From NCBI GenBank assembly GCA_937907415.1, contig CALCHY010000102.1, positions 1-5,984 of the forward strand: DNA of 5,984 nucleotides, read 5' to 3'. Below are positions 1 through 5,880 of the stretch, one piece after another. Position 1 is the stretch's first letter. Each line of letters opens with the position of its first letter. Below the pieces are notes generated by a model. That model was not told where the DNA came from, made no database searches, and worked only from the letters and a program-made list of their open reading frames with translations. Source of the stretch: an uncultured Trueperaceae bacterium. Lineage in GTDB: Bacteria > Deinococcota > Deinococci > Deinococcales > Trueperaceae. The position numbers were made by a program, and so were the translations under genes.

Positions 1-428
1 CGGTACGGCTCCATGAAGTGGAGCACGTGGGCGACGAACAGGCGGCGGCCGTTGGCGTGCGCCGCTGCTTGCATCTCCTCGGCGTCGGCGCGCGTGAGGG
101 CGATGGGCTTCTCCACGAGGACGTGCTTGCCGGCGTCCAACGCGCGTATGGCGGCGATGCGGTGCTGGGCGGTGGGTAGGCAGATGTCGATGAGGTCGAC
201 GTGTGGGTCGGCGATTAGTTCCGTCAGGTCGGGGTAGGTGGAGACGCCGGTGAGGTCCACTTGGCCTGCTGGGGTGCCGTAGTTGCCGCGGATGTTGCTC
301 CAGTCACCCGTCCACTTTGTACGGTCCCTGGTGGCCAACGCGACCACTGCGGCGCCGTTGACTCTGCGCATGGCGTTGAAGTGCGCGCTGCCCATGAAGC
401 CGATCCCGAGAATGCCCACGCCGATCAT
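1..428 (-). CDS. Gfo/Idh/MocA family NAD(P)-dependent oxidoreductase, N-terminal part (runs off the left edge)
   Basis: The first 142 codons of a cytoplasmic dehydrogenase are present; the rest lies beyond position 1. The N-terminus is a Rossmann fold with the dinucleotide-binding glycines G8-x-G10-x-x-G13 after a short hydrophobic strand. The family signature EKP is at residues 106-108 (context HVLVEKPIAL), where the lysine is normally catalytic. Residues 132-142 (VAHVLHFMEPY) match the strand entering the C-terminal alpha/beta domain, which is missing here. Relatives oxidise or reduce a hydroxyl or keto group on sugars, inositols and glycosides with NAD(P). The ATG at 428-426 shares ATGA with the permease stop codon, giving a 4-bp overlap; a weak GGGAG lies 10 nt upstream. 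It is the last visible gene of the operon, so it probably acts on the imported sugar or its derivative. Family assignment is firm; the substrate is unknown. Confidence 0.93.
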   Translation of the reverse strand, partial: MIGVGILGIGFMGSAHFNAMRRVNGAAVVALATRDRTKWTGDWSNIRGNYGTPAGQVDLTGVSTYPDLTELIADPHVDLIDICLPTAQHRIAAIRALDAGKHVLVEKPIALTRADAEEMQAAAHANGRRLFVAHVLHFMEPY

Positions 429-1276
429 CCCTTGACGGCTCCCATGGTCAGGCCGCGGACGAAGGCGCGTTGGATGAAGAAGTAGAAGATGACCACGGGG
501 ATCATGGCGATCACCGCCGCTGCGGTGAGTTCGCCCCACATGATCTCTTCGTAGGCGATCCAGTTGTAGATCCCGAGCGGGAGCGTCTTGGCCTTCATGG
601 TGGTGAGCACCATGGCGTACAGGAACTCGTTCCAGGAGAAGATGAACGCGAAGATGGCTGAGGTCGCGAGGCCCGGCGTGGCGATTGGCAGCACTACGCG
701 CCAGAAGGCTTGGTAGTCGTTGCAGCCGTCGACCCTGGCTGCCTCCTCCAACTCCCGGGGGACGTCCCTGAAATAACTTCGCATCATCCAGATGACGAAG
801 CCGAGGATGAAAGACACGTGCATGATGATGACGGCTTGCGGCGTGTCGCGGAGGGAGAGGCGCGTGAACAGGATGAAGAAGGGGATAACGAACGCCACGG
901 GCGGCATCATGCGTGTGCTGAGGATGCCGAGCAGGATGGCCTTCTGCCCGCGGAACCTGAAGCGCGCCAACGCGTATGCGGCCGGGACCCCGAGGATCAT
1001 GCCGATACTGGTGGCGGAGACCGCGATGACCACGCTGTTGCGGGCGTAAGTGGCGAAGCGGCCATCCTGCCATACGGTGAGGTAGTTCTCGAGGGTGGGA
1101 ACGAACAGCCATTTCGGGGGCATCGAGAGGGCGTCCACCTGCGTCTTCAAGGACATGAGGACGGCCCACGCGATGGGCAGGAAGAACGCCACCGTGAAAA
1201 CCAGTAGTGTTACGGTGCCGACCAGCGAACCGAGATCGAGCGGTCTACGGCGTGAGGTGGTGCGTGCGTTAGTCAA
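425..1276 (-). CDS. Carbohydrate ABC transporter permease, CUT1 family, MalG-like
   Basis: Inner-membrane subunit of a binding-protein-dependent sugar importer, 283 aa, a normal length for the MalG-like half. About six membrane segments are visible (roughly residues 18-42, 80-105, 112-140, 145-167, 200-222 and 250-270). The cytoplasmic EAA loop that docks on the ATPase is clear: E178-A-A, D183-G184 and L196-P197, in a stretch beginning EEAARVDG. The C-terminus (RAFVRGLTMGAVKG) is typical of this half. The start is a TTG at 1276-1274, supported by GAGGT 5 nt upstream (1286-1282). No ATG or GTG lies close by in frame before the first membrane segment. The gene overlaps the preceding permease by 8 bp and the following dehydrogenase by 4 bp, so translation is probably coupled. 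The partner ATPase is not in the window. Substrate is not inferable from this subunit. Confidence 0.95.
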   Translation of the reverse strand: MTNARTTSRRRPLDLGSLVGTVTLLVFTVAFFLPIAWAVLMSLKTQVDALSMPPKWLFVPTLENYLTVWQDGRFATYARNSVVIAVSATSIGMILGVPAAYALARFRFRGQKAILLGILSTRMMPPVAFVIPFFILFTRLSLRDTPQAVIIMHVSFILGFVIWMMRSYFRDVPRELEEAARVDGCNDYQAFWRVVLPIATPGLATSAIFAFIFSWNEFLYAMVLTTMKAKTLPLGIYNWIAYEEIMWGELTAAAVIAMIPVVIFYFFIQRAFVRGLTMGAVKG

Positions 1277-2198
1277 CCTTGACCTCGCCCCAGCGGATGA
1301 TGAGCAGCGCTAGGCTCACGATCAGCGCGAAGAGCAGGAGCCCTAGCGCGGACGAGTAACCCATGCGCAAGAAAGAGAAACCAGTCGTGTAGGTGTAGAT
1401 GGAGAGGGTCTCGGTAGCTACTCCCGGGCCGCCGCCGGTGAGGATGTAGATCACATCGAAGACCTTCGCGAGGTCAATCACTCGGAACAGCAGGCCGACC
1501 ATGAGGAAGGGCTTCAGGACGGGAAGTTTGATTGACCAGAACAACTGCCACGGGTTGGCGCCGTCGACCTTGCCTGCCTCGACTAGTTCGTCCGGTATCG
1601 CTAGCAGGCCGGTGAACAAGATCAGGACCATCTCAGGCGTGCGCTGCCACACGTCGACGAGGATCAGGGCAGGGAGCGCCTGACTCGGGCTGTAGATCCA
1701 CTCGAAGGGCCCCAGGCCCAGCAGGCCTAGGAGGTAGTTCAGGAGTCCGAGGGAGGGACTGAACATCAGCCGCCAGAGGAAGGCGACGGCGATGGGCGTG
1801 ATGACGATGGGCAGGAGGAGCACGCCGCGGATGAACCCGACGCCGCGCTTCTGCTGACTGAGCAGCACGGCGATGAAACAGCCCAACACCACCTGGATGG
1901 TGATGCATACGCCGACGTAGACAAGCGTGTGCTTGAAGGAGTTCCAGAAGCGTGGGTCGCCGAAGATGTTGGCGTAGTTCTCAACCCCGACGAACGCCCG
2001 CTTGGCTGGGAAGGGCAGGTAGTAGTCCTGGAGGCTCGTGACGACCGCGTAAACAACGGGTGCCGCATTGACCGCCAGCAGGACCAGGAAGGCGGGCGTC
2101 AGGAAGACGAGGGGAAGGCTGCGGCGGCGAGCCGAACCGCCTCGCTTGTTGAGTTCGGCGGAGCCTGCCCGGGGGGTTACGATTCTCGTCTCGGTCAT
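1269..2198 (-). CDS. Carbohydrate ABC transporter permease, CUT1 family, MalF-like
   Basis: Second membrane subunit of the importer, 309 aa. A basic cytoplasmic tail (residues 1-27) precedes the first membrane segment at about 28-55, and further segments follow at about 92-115, 122-145, 175-200, 228-250 and 282-301. The EAA loop is present in the variant E207-A-G, with D212-G213 and L225-P226. The TGGGP motif at 254-258, followed by T-x-x-L and Y-x-Y, is characteristic of MalF-like CUT1 permeases. The ATG at 2198-2196 is preceded in frame by a TGA only three codons upstream, so no earlier start is possible. No good Shine-Dalgarno sequence lies ahead of it, and a strong stem-loop (2220-2256) ends 21 nt upstream. 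It follows the binding-protein gene by 75 bp and overlaps the next permease by 8 bp. It should form a heterodimer with that permease. Confidence 0.95.
   Translation of the reverse strand: MTETRIVTPRAGSAELNKRGGSARRRSLPLVFLTPAFLVLLAVNAAPVVYAVVTSLQDYYLPFPAKRAFVGVENYANIFGDPRFWNSFKHTLVYVGVCITIQVVLGCFIAVLLSQQKRGVGFIRGVLLLPIVITPIAVAFLWRLMFSPSLGLLNYLLGLLGLGPFEWIYSPSQALPALILVDVWQRTPEMVLILFTGLLAIPDELVEAGKVDGANPWQLFWSIKLPVLKPFLMVGLLFRVIDLAKVFDVIYILTGGGPGVATETLSIYTYTTGFSFLRMGYSSALGLLLFALIVSLALLIIRWGEVKVD
1282..1286 (-). promoter_or_regulatory. Shine-Dalgarno GAGGT supporting a TTG start
   Basis: On the minus strand GAGGT sits 5 nt before the TTG at 1276-1274, inside the last codons of the upstream permease gene. 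It is the main reason to accept the unusual TTG start of the MalG-like permease. Confidence 0.6.
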
Positions 2199-2219
2199 TA
2201 CGATTCACGCCCAGCCTGG

Positions 2220-2256
2220 GTGGGAGCTCGCCGCCGTGACAGTGGCGAGCTCCCAC
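2220..2256 (-). promoter_or_regulatory. Intercistronic stem-loop between binding protein and permease genes
   Basis: Perfect 13-bp inverted repeat: bases 2220-2232 (GTGGGAGCTCGCC on the plus strand) pair with 2244-2256 around an 11-nt loop. In the operon mRNA the stem begins 17 nt after the binding-protein stop codon and ends 21 nt before the permease ATG. No T-run follows it on the minus strand, so it does not look like an intrinsic terminator. Stem-loops after the binding-protein gene of sugar ABC operons (malE-malF is the classic case) protect the upstream message or limit readthrough, so that binding protein exceeds permease. That role is inferred here. A small adjoining repeat, CCCA-GCC-TGGG at 2210-2220, shares one base with the stem and could fold as a second minor hairpin. 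Confidence 0.7.
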
Positions 2257-2273
2257 GTGCTTAGGTCAGCGCT

Positions 2274-3566
2274 CTAGCGGAATACCCGGTTCATCGCGAC
2301 AGCAGCGTCGCTCAGGTTCTTCTGAGCGGTGCCGGTACCGAGGATGGTCGCGTTGACGGCGCCGCCGTAGATGTCGAGCCACTCGTCGATCTCCACGATG
2401 CGCGGGAAGCCACTCTCGGGGTTGGCCCGCTTGGTGGAGAGCACGAAGGTCTCCGCCCAGTCGGCCGGGTAGTGCTCGCCCACCCAATCGGAAGCGTAGA
2501 AGGACTCGCGGGCCGAGGTGCCAGCAGCCTGGCCAATCTCAAGTGCCATCTGCGCCCCGGTCGCCCACGCTAGAAATAGGGTGGCGGCGTCCTTGTTCTT
2601 ACTGGAGGAGCTCATGCTGAGCATCCAGGCGAGGCTGTTGGCGTACTCACCTGCCGGTCCCGCTGGCATGGGGGCGTAGCCGACCTTGCCTGCCACAGTC
2701 GAAGCCTTGGGGTCCTCGATCTGCCCCATGAAGGGCGCGTTATCGATGTACATGGCGGCTTTGCCTTGCTGGAAGTCGGCAAGAGCCTCGTACCAGGTGT
2801 AGTTGCCTGCGCCAAGCGGTCCGGCGTCGCGCAACAGCTTGGCGTACATTGCGATCCCGGCGGCCGCTTCGGGGGAGTCGAAGGTGGCGGCCGTCGGCGC
2901 TACCGGGTCGTTCATGATGCGCCCACCGTAGGACCAGACGAATCCGACGCTGCTCCATGCACTGTGGATCTTCTGCCCGCGCAGCAGGATCCCGGCCATC
3001 TTGCCAGGCTGGTTGAGTTCTACGGCGGCGGCGTACAGCTCGTCGAAGGTGGTCGGTACCGCGATGCCAGCGTCCGCTAGGACGTCTTTGCGGTAGAAGA
3101 GCATCTGGACGGCGGCAGTCACCGGCAAGCCGTAGAGGTTGCCGTCGACGCGGCCTTCCCCGATCATCGCTGGGAGGTAATCGTCCATTCCGTAGGCGTC
3201 GGCGTCTACAAGCGTCGGGTCTTCGAAGTACGGCTCAAGCGCGTCCACCCAGCCAGCGCGCGCGTACTGGACGATCGCCTGGTCGAGCATGACGATGTCG
3301 AAGATGCCCGAGCCCGACGAGAGGTCGATGAGGCGCTTGTTCATGAACTCGTCTTGCGAGTAGACCTCAAGGTGGACGTCGATCCCGGTGAGTTCCTCGA
3401 ACTGCGGAATCAACTTTTCAAGGGCGGCAGTGTAGGCGTGCTTGATGCCACCCACCACCAAGGTGCTGCCCTCCGACTGACGCCAATCGATCTGGGCGGT
3501 CTGAGCGGAGGCCGTCAACATCAGCGCTGAGAGAACGACAACGATCCACGTGCGAGCTTTGCTCAT
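2274..3566 (-). CDS. Extracellular (periplasmic) solute-binding protein of a CUT1 sugar ABC transporter, family 1
   Basis: 430-aa receptor that captures the sugar outside the membrane and delivers it to the two permeases encoded next. Residues 1-21 form a Sec signal peptide: basic start MSKAR, hydrophobic core to about residue 18, and a probable cleavage site after TASA at 21. There is no cysteine there, so it is not a lipoprotein. The mature protein has the family-1 layout: residues 35-75 (TGIDVHLEVY strand), 83-95 (GSGIFDIVMLD), the typical YGLPVTAAVQMLFYRKDVL from 145, P171-T-T-F-D-E-L, an aromatic-rich likely ligand face around 204-216 and 257-259, and QQGKAAMY at 266-273. The ATG at 3566 has a strong AAGGAG 8 nt upstream (3580-3575). 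The overall pattern is reminiscent of polyol and oligosaccharide binders, but the ligand cannot be named. A stem-loop follows the stop codon and the permeases come 75 bp later. Confidence 0.96.
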   Translation of the reverse strand: MSKARTWIVVVLSALMLTASAQTAQIDWRQSEGSTLVVGGIKHAYTAALEKLIPQFEELTGIDVHLEVYSQDEFMNKRLIDLSSGSGIFDIVMLDQAIVQYARAGWVDALEPYFEDPTLVDADAYGMDDYLPAMIGEGRVDGNLYGLPVTAAVQMLFYRKDVLADAGIAVPTTFDELYAAAVELNQPGKMAGILLRGQKIHSAWSSVGFVWSYGGRIMNDPVAPTAATFDSPEAAAGIAMYAKLLRDAGPLGAGNYTWYEALADFQQGKAAMYIDNAPFMGQIEDPKASTVAGKVGYAPMPAGPAGEYANSLAWMLSMSSSSKNKDAATLFLAWATGAQMALEIGQAAGTSARESFYASDWVGEHYPADWAETFVLSTKRANPESGFPRIVEIDEWLDIYGGAVNATILGTGTAQKNLSDAAVAMNRVFR

Positions 3567-3574
3567 CTTCGCTT

Positions 3575-3580
3575 CTCCTT
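3575..3580 (-). promoter_or_regulatory. Strong ribosome binding site of the solute-binding protein gene (AAGGAG)
   Basis: AAGGAG on the minus strand lies 8 nt before the ATG at 3566, and is the strongest Shine-Dalgarno in the operon. It fits the expectation that binding protein is made in excess. The rest of the gap up to 3628 holds only a weak 5-bp repeat (TCAAG/CTTGA, 3591-3603) and no clear promoter. Confidence 0.7.
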
Positions 3581-3628
3581 CTTGCCAGATTCAAGCTTCT
3601 TGAGGTAGTCGTGCGATTAGCGGCGGGA

Positions 3629-4477
3629 TCAGGCGGGTGCCGACGAGGCCACTGCCTGCCACCCTTCTAGCCGCTGCATGGCCCTGCGAATTGCAGCGGC
3701 CTGACGTTCACCCTCGAACTCGCATTCGATGCAGAGGGTGCCGGCATAGCCGGTGGAGCTCAGGGCGGCCAAGAGTCGGGGGAAATCCACTTGGCCTTCA
3801 CCGACGATTCTCTCCTCTCCTAGTCCCCGGGTGTCCTTGGGATAGGTGCCGTCTTTCACATGCACTGCGCGGATGTAGGCGCCGAGGCTGTCCACAGCGT
3901 CCACCGGATTGCCCTTGCCGTAGAGGATGAGGTTCGCTGGGTCGAGGTTCACGCCAACGTTATCCATCGCGACGTCCTCGAGAGTCCTGAGAAGCGTAGT
4001 CGGGGTCTCCTGGCCGGTCTCCCACGCGAACGTCTGACCGTTTGCCCTTAGGTGCCTGGCGATGTCCTGCAGCACCGGTATCAGGCTCGTATACAGGGGG
4101 TCGTTGCCGTCCTCGGGGACGAACCCGAGGTGCGTGATGATCGTCTCGATCCCCAACCGAGCGGCCCAATCGGCGCCAGCCTTGATGACGCTCGTCCGGG
4201 AGTCGCGACTGGCCAAGGGTACGAGTCCCACCGTGGCGGGGCCGTCCCGCAGGTCCCACGCGACGTGCCCCGGCCAACCGGCCCACAGGGCCGTGGCCCG
4301 GACGTCATGGCGGCGGAGCTCCCGAGCGATGACGTCGTGCGTGGTGTCGTCGTAGTAAGCGGGATCGCGAACGCCGATGTGGCAGGTGGACAACCCAAAC
4401 GACCTGACCTTGGCGATGATGGTACTAGGGCCCTCGAGCATCTTGACGGCAAGGCCCAGTTCGAGCGGCTTTGTCAT
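3629..4477 (-). CDS. Sugar phosphate isomerase/epimerase family protein (xylose-isomerase-like TIM barrel)
   Basis: Cytoplasmic 282-aa enzyme, full length for this family, which isomerises or epimerises sugars, keto-sugars or inositol derivatives at a divalent metal site. Barrel strands and putative metal ligands appear in the expected order: H116 in ITHLGF, E153 in AWETGQE, D179 in GVNLDPANL, H206 in AVHVKDG, and E251 in IECEFEG. GEGQVDFPRLLAAL (227-240) is also typical. The set E153, D179, H206, E251 fits the family's usual metal quartet, so the enzyme looks active. The ATG at 4477 has GAGGAG 4 nt upstream (4487-4482). It lies 61 bp after the regulator gene and 62 bp before the binding-protein gene, on the same strand. 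This suggests that it processes the imported sugar, possibly after oxidation by the dehydrogenase at the far end. The family is clear; the specific reaction is not. Confidence 0.93.
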   Translation of the reverse strand: MTKPLELGLAVKMLEGPSTIIAKVRSFGLSTCHIGVRDPAYYDDTTHDVIARELRRHDVRATALWAGWPGHVAWDLRDGPATVGLVPLASRDSRTSVIKAGADWAARLGIETIITHLGFVPEDGNDPLYTSLIPVLQDIARHLRANGQTFAWETGQETPTTLLRTLEDVAMDNVGVNLDPANLILYGKGNPVDAVDSLGAYIRAVHVKDGTYPKDTRGLGEERIVGEGQVDFPRLLAALSSTGYAGTLCIECEFEGERQAAAIRRAMQRLEGWQAVASSAPA

Positions 4478-4481
4478 ACGG

Positions 4482-4487
4482 CTCCTC
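4482..4487 (-). promoter_or_regulatory. Ribosome binding site of the isomerase gene (GAGGAG)
   Basis: GAGGAG on the minus strand lies 4 nt before the ATG at 4477. The rest of the 61-bp gap (4478-4538) shows no convincing promoter or terminator, only short GC-rich self-complementary runs. Confidence 0.6.
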
Positions 4488-4538
4488 TTCCCTTCGCGCC
4501 AGCGCGGGACCGGCAGAGTTGCGTTGTTATTGGGCGGA

Positions 4539-5768
4539 TCATCTGCCCGCCACTAAGGGCGACCCGGCCGCCTCATGGAACGGCCACGGCGCCCGGAAGA
4601 AGCGGTCCAGCACAAGGGCGGCGGACCCTACGATTCCGATGGAGGCACCCATCGAGCTGAGGTCGATGTCGACGCCGCGCACGCGAGAGACGATGGACGC
4701 CGCTCGCACGCGTGCAACTAGTGCATCGAAAGCCGGAGGGAGGGAGAATAGGCCGCCCGCAAGTATCACCGCGTCTAGGTCCAGCAGGTCGACTGCATGA
4801 GCGAGGGTGGCGCCAATCAGGTCGCCGCTCTCCTCCAACCGGCGTGTCAAAGCGCGGTCGTCGAGGAAGGCGCGGAGGTCCTCAACCTGAGAATTACGGA
4901 CCTCACGACCAATGGCGTTGGTGGCCGCACTTAACGTATGGGGATCGGCCACGTAGAGCTCCAGGCAGCCGCGGCCACCGCAATTGCAGCGCGGCCCGTG
5001 GAGGTCGACCGACGTGTGCCCGATCTCACCCGCGATGCCCTTACCCCGGTGGAGGCGGCCATTGAGAATCACGGCGGAACCAACGCCAGAACCCACAAGG
5101 AAGAAGAGGAAGTTGCGCAGCCCCGTTCGCCCTGCACCAAACCGACGCTCTGCTAGGGCCATGGCGCGCGTGTTGGACTCGACGGCCACCGGGATGCCAA
5201 GGGCGTCGGCCAGAACCTGCTTGACGGGAACATCGCGCCAATCAAGGTTGTAGGCGAAGCGGTTCGTGCCGCCCTTTCTGTCGACGACGCCAGCCATGCC
5301 AACTCCGGCTCCCAGCACCCGGCCGGGGTCGAGGTTCACCTTCGCGAGTAGCTCCTCATAACCGTGACGGACGCTATTCGCGAGCAGTTCAGGCTCGCCC
5401 GGCCTTATCGGGGCTTCCTGGCGCTGAACCACTTCGCCGCTGAGTGTCACGAGCCCCAATTCGATGTGCGAAGCACTGATGTGCACGCCAAGTGCGACTG
5501 CCCCGTCGGGAATCAGCTCGATTTCGCTGGGTTTGCGGCCGCTACCATGGACGTCGCGCTTGTCGCCCTCGCGCACGAGCCCACGCTCCATCAGGTCCTG
5601 CACGATGCGTGTGACCGTCGGTTGCGTTAGTCCCGTCGCCCGGGAAGCGGCCCGTCTGGTCGTGGGACCCTGCTCCACAATGAACTCCAGAACGCGGCCG
5701 AGGCCCGGTGTCGGGGTGGTCGCCGGGCCGAAATGGCCTCGCTGAGGAACCGCCGGCTCTGATGGCAT
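4539..5768 (-). CDS. ROK family transcriptional regulator (winged helix plus degenerate sugar-kinase domain)
   Basis: 409-aa DNA-binding regulator of the XylR/NagC/Mlc type. Residues about 24-70 form a winged helix-turn-helix; the recognition helix is around 48-62 (TQPTVTRIVQDLMERG). Residues about 88-395 form the ROK sugar-binding domain. The zinc motif is intact: H251, C261, C263 and C268 in GEIGH...CNCGGRGCLE. GSGVGSAVILNGRLHRG at 227-243 is the usual glycine-rich segment. Kinase residues are lost: the DxGGT phosphate loop reads HISAS at 96-100, and the catalytic Asp of the ND pair is N199 (VESNTRAMALAE). It should therefore bind a sugar without phosphorylating it. The ATG at 5768 has GGAAGGA about 10 nt upstream. 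It is the first gene of the operon and lies just downstream of a palindrome cluster, so autoregulated repression relieved by the imported sugar or a derivative is likely. This role is inferred. Confidence 0.95.
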   Translation of the reverse strand: MPSEPAVPQRGHFGPATTPTPGLGRVLEFIVEQGPTTRRAASRATGLTQPTVTRIVQDLMERGLVREGDKRDVHGSGRKPSEIELIPDGAVALGVHISASHIELGLVTLSGEVVQRQEAPIRPGEPELLANSVRHGYEELLAKVNLDPGRVLGAGVGMAGVVDRKGGTNRFAYNLDWRDVPVKQVLADALGIPVAVESNTRAMALAERRFGAGRTGLRNFLFFLVGSGVGSAVILNGRLHRGKGIAGEIGHTSVDLHGPRCNCGGRGCLELYVADPHTLSAATNAIGREVRNSQVEDLRAFLDDRALTRRLEESGDLIGATLAHAVDLLDLDAVILAGGLFSLPPAFDALVARVRAASIVSRVRGVDIDLSSMGASIGIVGSAALVLDRFFRAPWPFHEAAGSPLVAGR

Positions 5769-5783
5769 CGTTTCACCGTCCTT

Positions 5784-5795
5784 CCCTATCTAGGG
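5784..5795. repeat. Short inverted repeat next to the ROK ribosome binding site
   Basis: CCCTA-TC-TAGGG is a 12-bp near-palindrome whose minus-strand copy runs directly into GGGAAGGA, the probable Shine-Dalgarno of the ROK gene. In RNA a 4-bp hairpin (CCCU/AGGG, loop AGAU) would partly occupy that site. It could equally be a protein site or chance. Confidence 0.35.
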
Positions 5796-5800
5796 TTGCT

Positions 5801-5829
5801 TGGCGGTAGCGCGGTTCAGTGGTCCGCCA
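5801..5829. repeat. Inverted repeat TGGCGG/CCGCCA in the operon leader
   Basis: A 6-bp perfect inverted repeat (5801-5806 and 5824-5829) encloses 17 nt. It lies in the inferred untranslated leader between the promoter and the ROK start, where it could form a stem. It is short enough to be chance in GC-rich DNA. Confidence 0.35.
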
Positions 5830-5844
5830 GACCGAAATCCTTTG

Positions 5845-5861
5845 TTGCATGCTGCATGCAA
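5845..5861. promoter_or_regulatory. 17-bp palindrome, candidate ROK operator
   Basis: TTGCATGC-T-GCATGCAA is a perfect 8+1+8 inverted repeat. It also contains a tandem 7-bp direct repeat (TGCATGC at 5846-5852 and 5853-5859). It lies just downstream of the predicted start of transcription, where a bound repressor would block the polymerase. Its size and symmetry suit a dimeric winged-helix regulator. The ROK protein encoded next is the obvious candidate ligand, though no binding is shown by sequence. Other regulators (LacI-type, global) cannot be excluded. Confidence 0.6.
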
Positions 5862-5869
5862 TTAATTGC
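5858..5869. promoter_or_regulatory. 12-bp palindrome GCAATTAATTGC over the predicted transcription start
   Basis: A perfect 12-bp palindrome overlaps the last four bases of the 17-bp palindrome and shares its GCAA edge. It is a run of A and T in otherwise GC-rich DNA and covers the expected +1 position (about 5863-5867, minus strand). It could be a second operator half-site arrangement or a region that eases melting. Confidence 0.5.
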
Positions 5870-5880
5870 TAACGCTAGCA
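5867..5880. promoter_or_regulatory. Inverted repeat TGCTA-ACGC-TAGCA enclosing the -10 box
   Basis: A 5-bp perfect inverted repeat with a 4-nt centre overlaps the 12-bp palindrome on one side. The predicted -10 hexamer (5872-5877) falls inside it, so a protein bound here would directly cover the promoter. Confidence 0.45.

Noticed and set aside
710..1207. Plus-strand open frame of 165 codons rich in Asp, Glu and His
   Set aside because: It is the mirror of the hydrophobic MalG-like permease gene; its composition is explained by antisense reading of membrane-segment codons.
1981..2256. Minus-strand open frame across the gap between the binding protein and the first permease
   Set aside because: It overlaps the permease gene in another frame, is rich in Arg, Pro and Gly, has no domain, and crosses the stem-loop.
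2220..2256. Stem-loop as a rho-independent terminator
   Set aside because: No T-run follows on the minus strand, and the operon clearly continues with coupled transporter genes.
3591..3603. Small inverted repeat TCAAG/CTTGA before the binding-protein gene
   Set aside because: Only 5 bp, with no similarity to the operator candidate; likely chance.
4531..4548. Imperfect hairpin at the ROK stop codon (GGGCGGA/TCTGCCC)
   Set aside because: On the transcribed strand one central pair is a mismatch, the loop is 3 nt and no T-run follows; probably chance.
4052..4660. Plus-strand open frame of 202 codons
   Set aside because: It lies antisense across the isomerase and the end of the ROK gene, has no recognisable domain, and is a typical GC-rich shadow.
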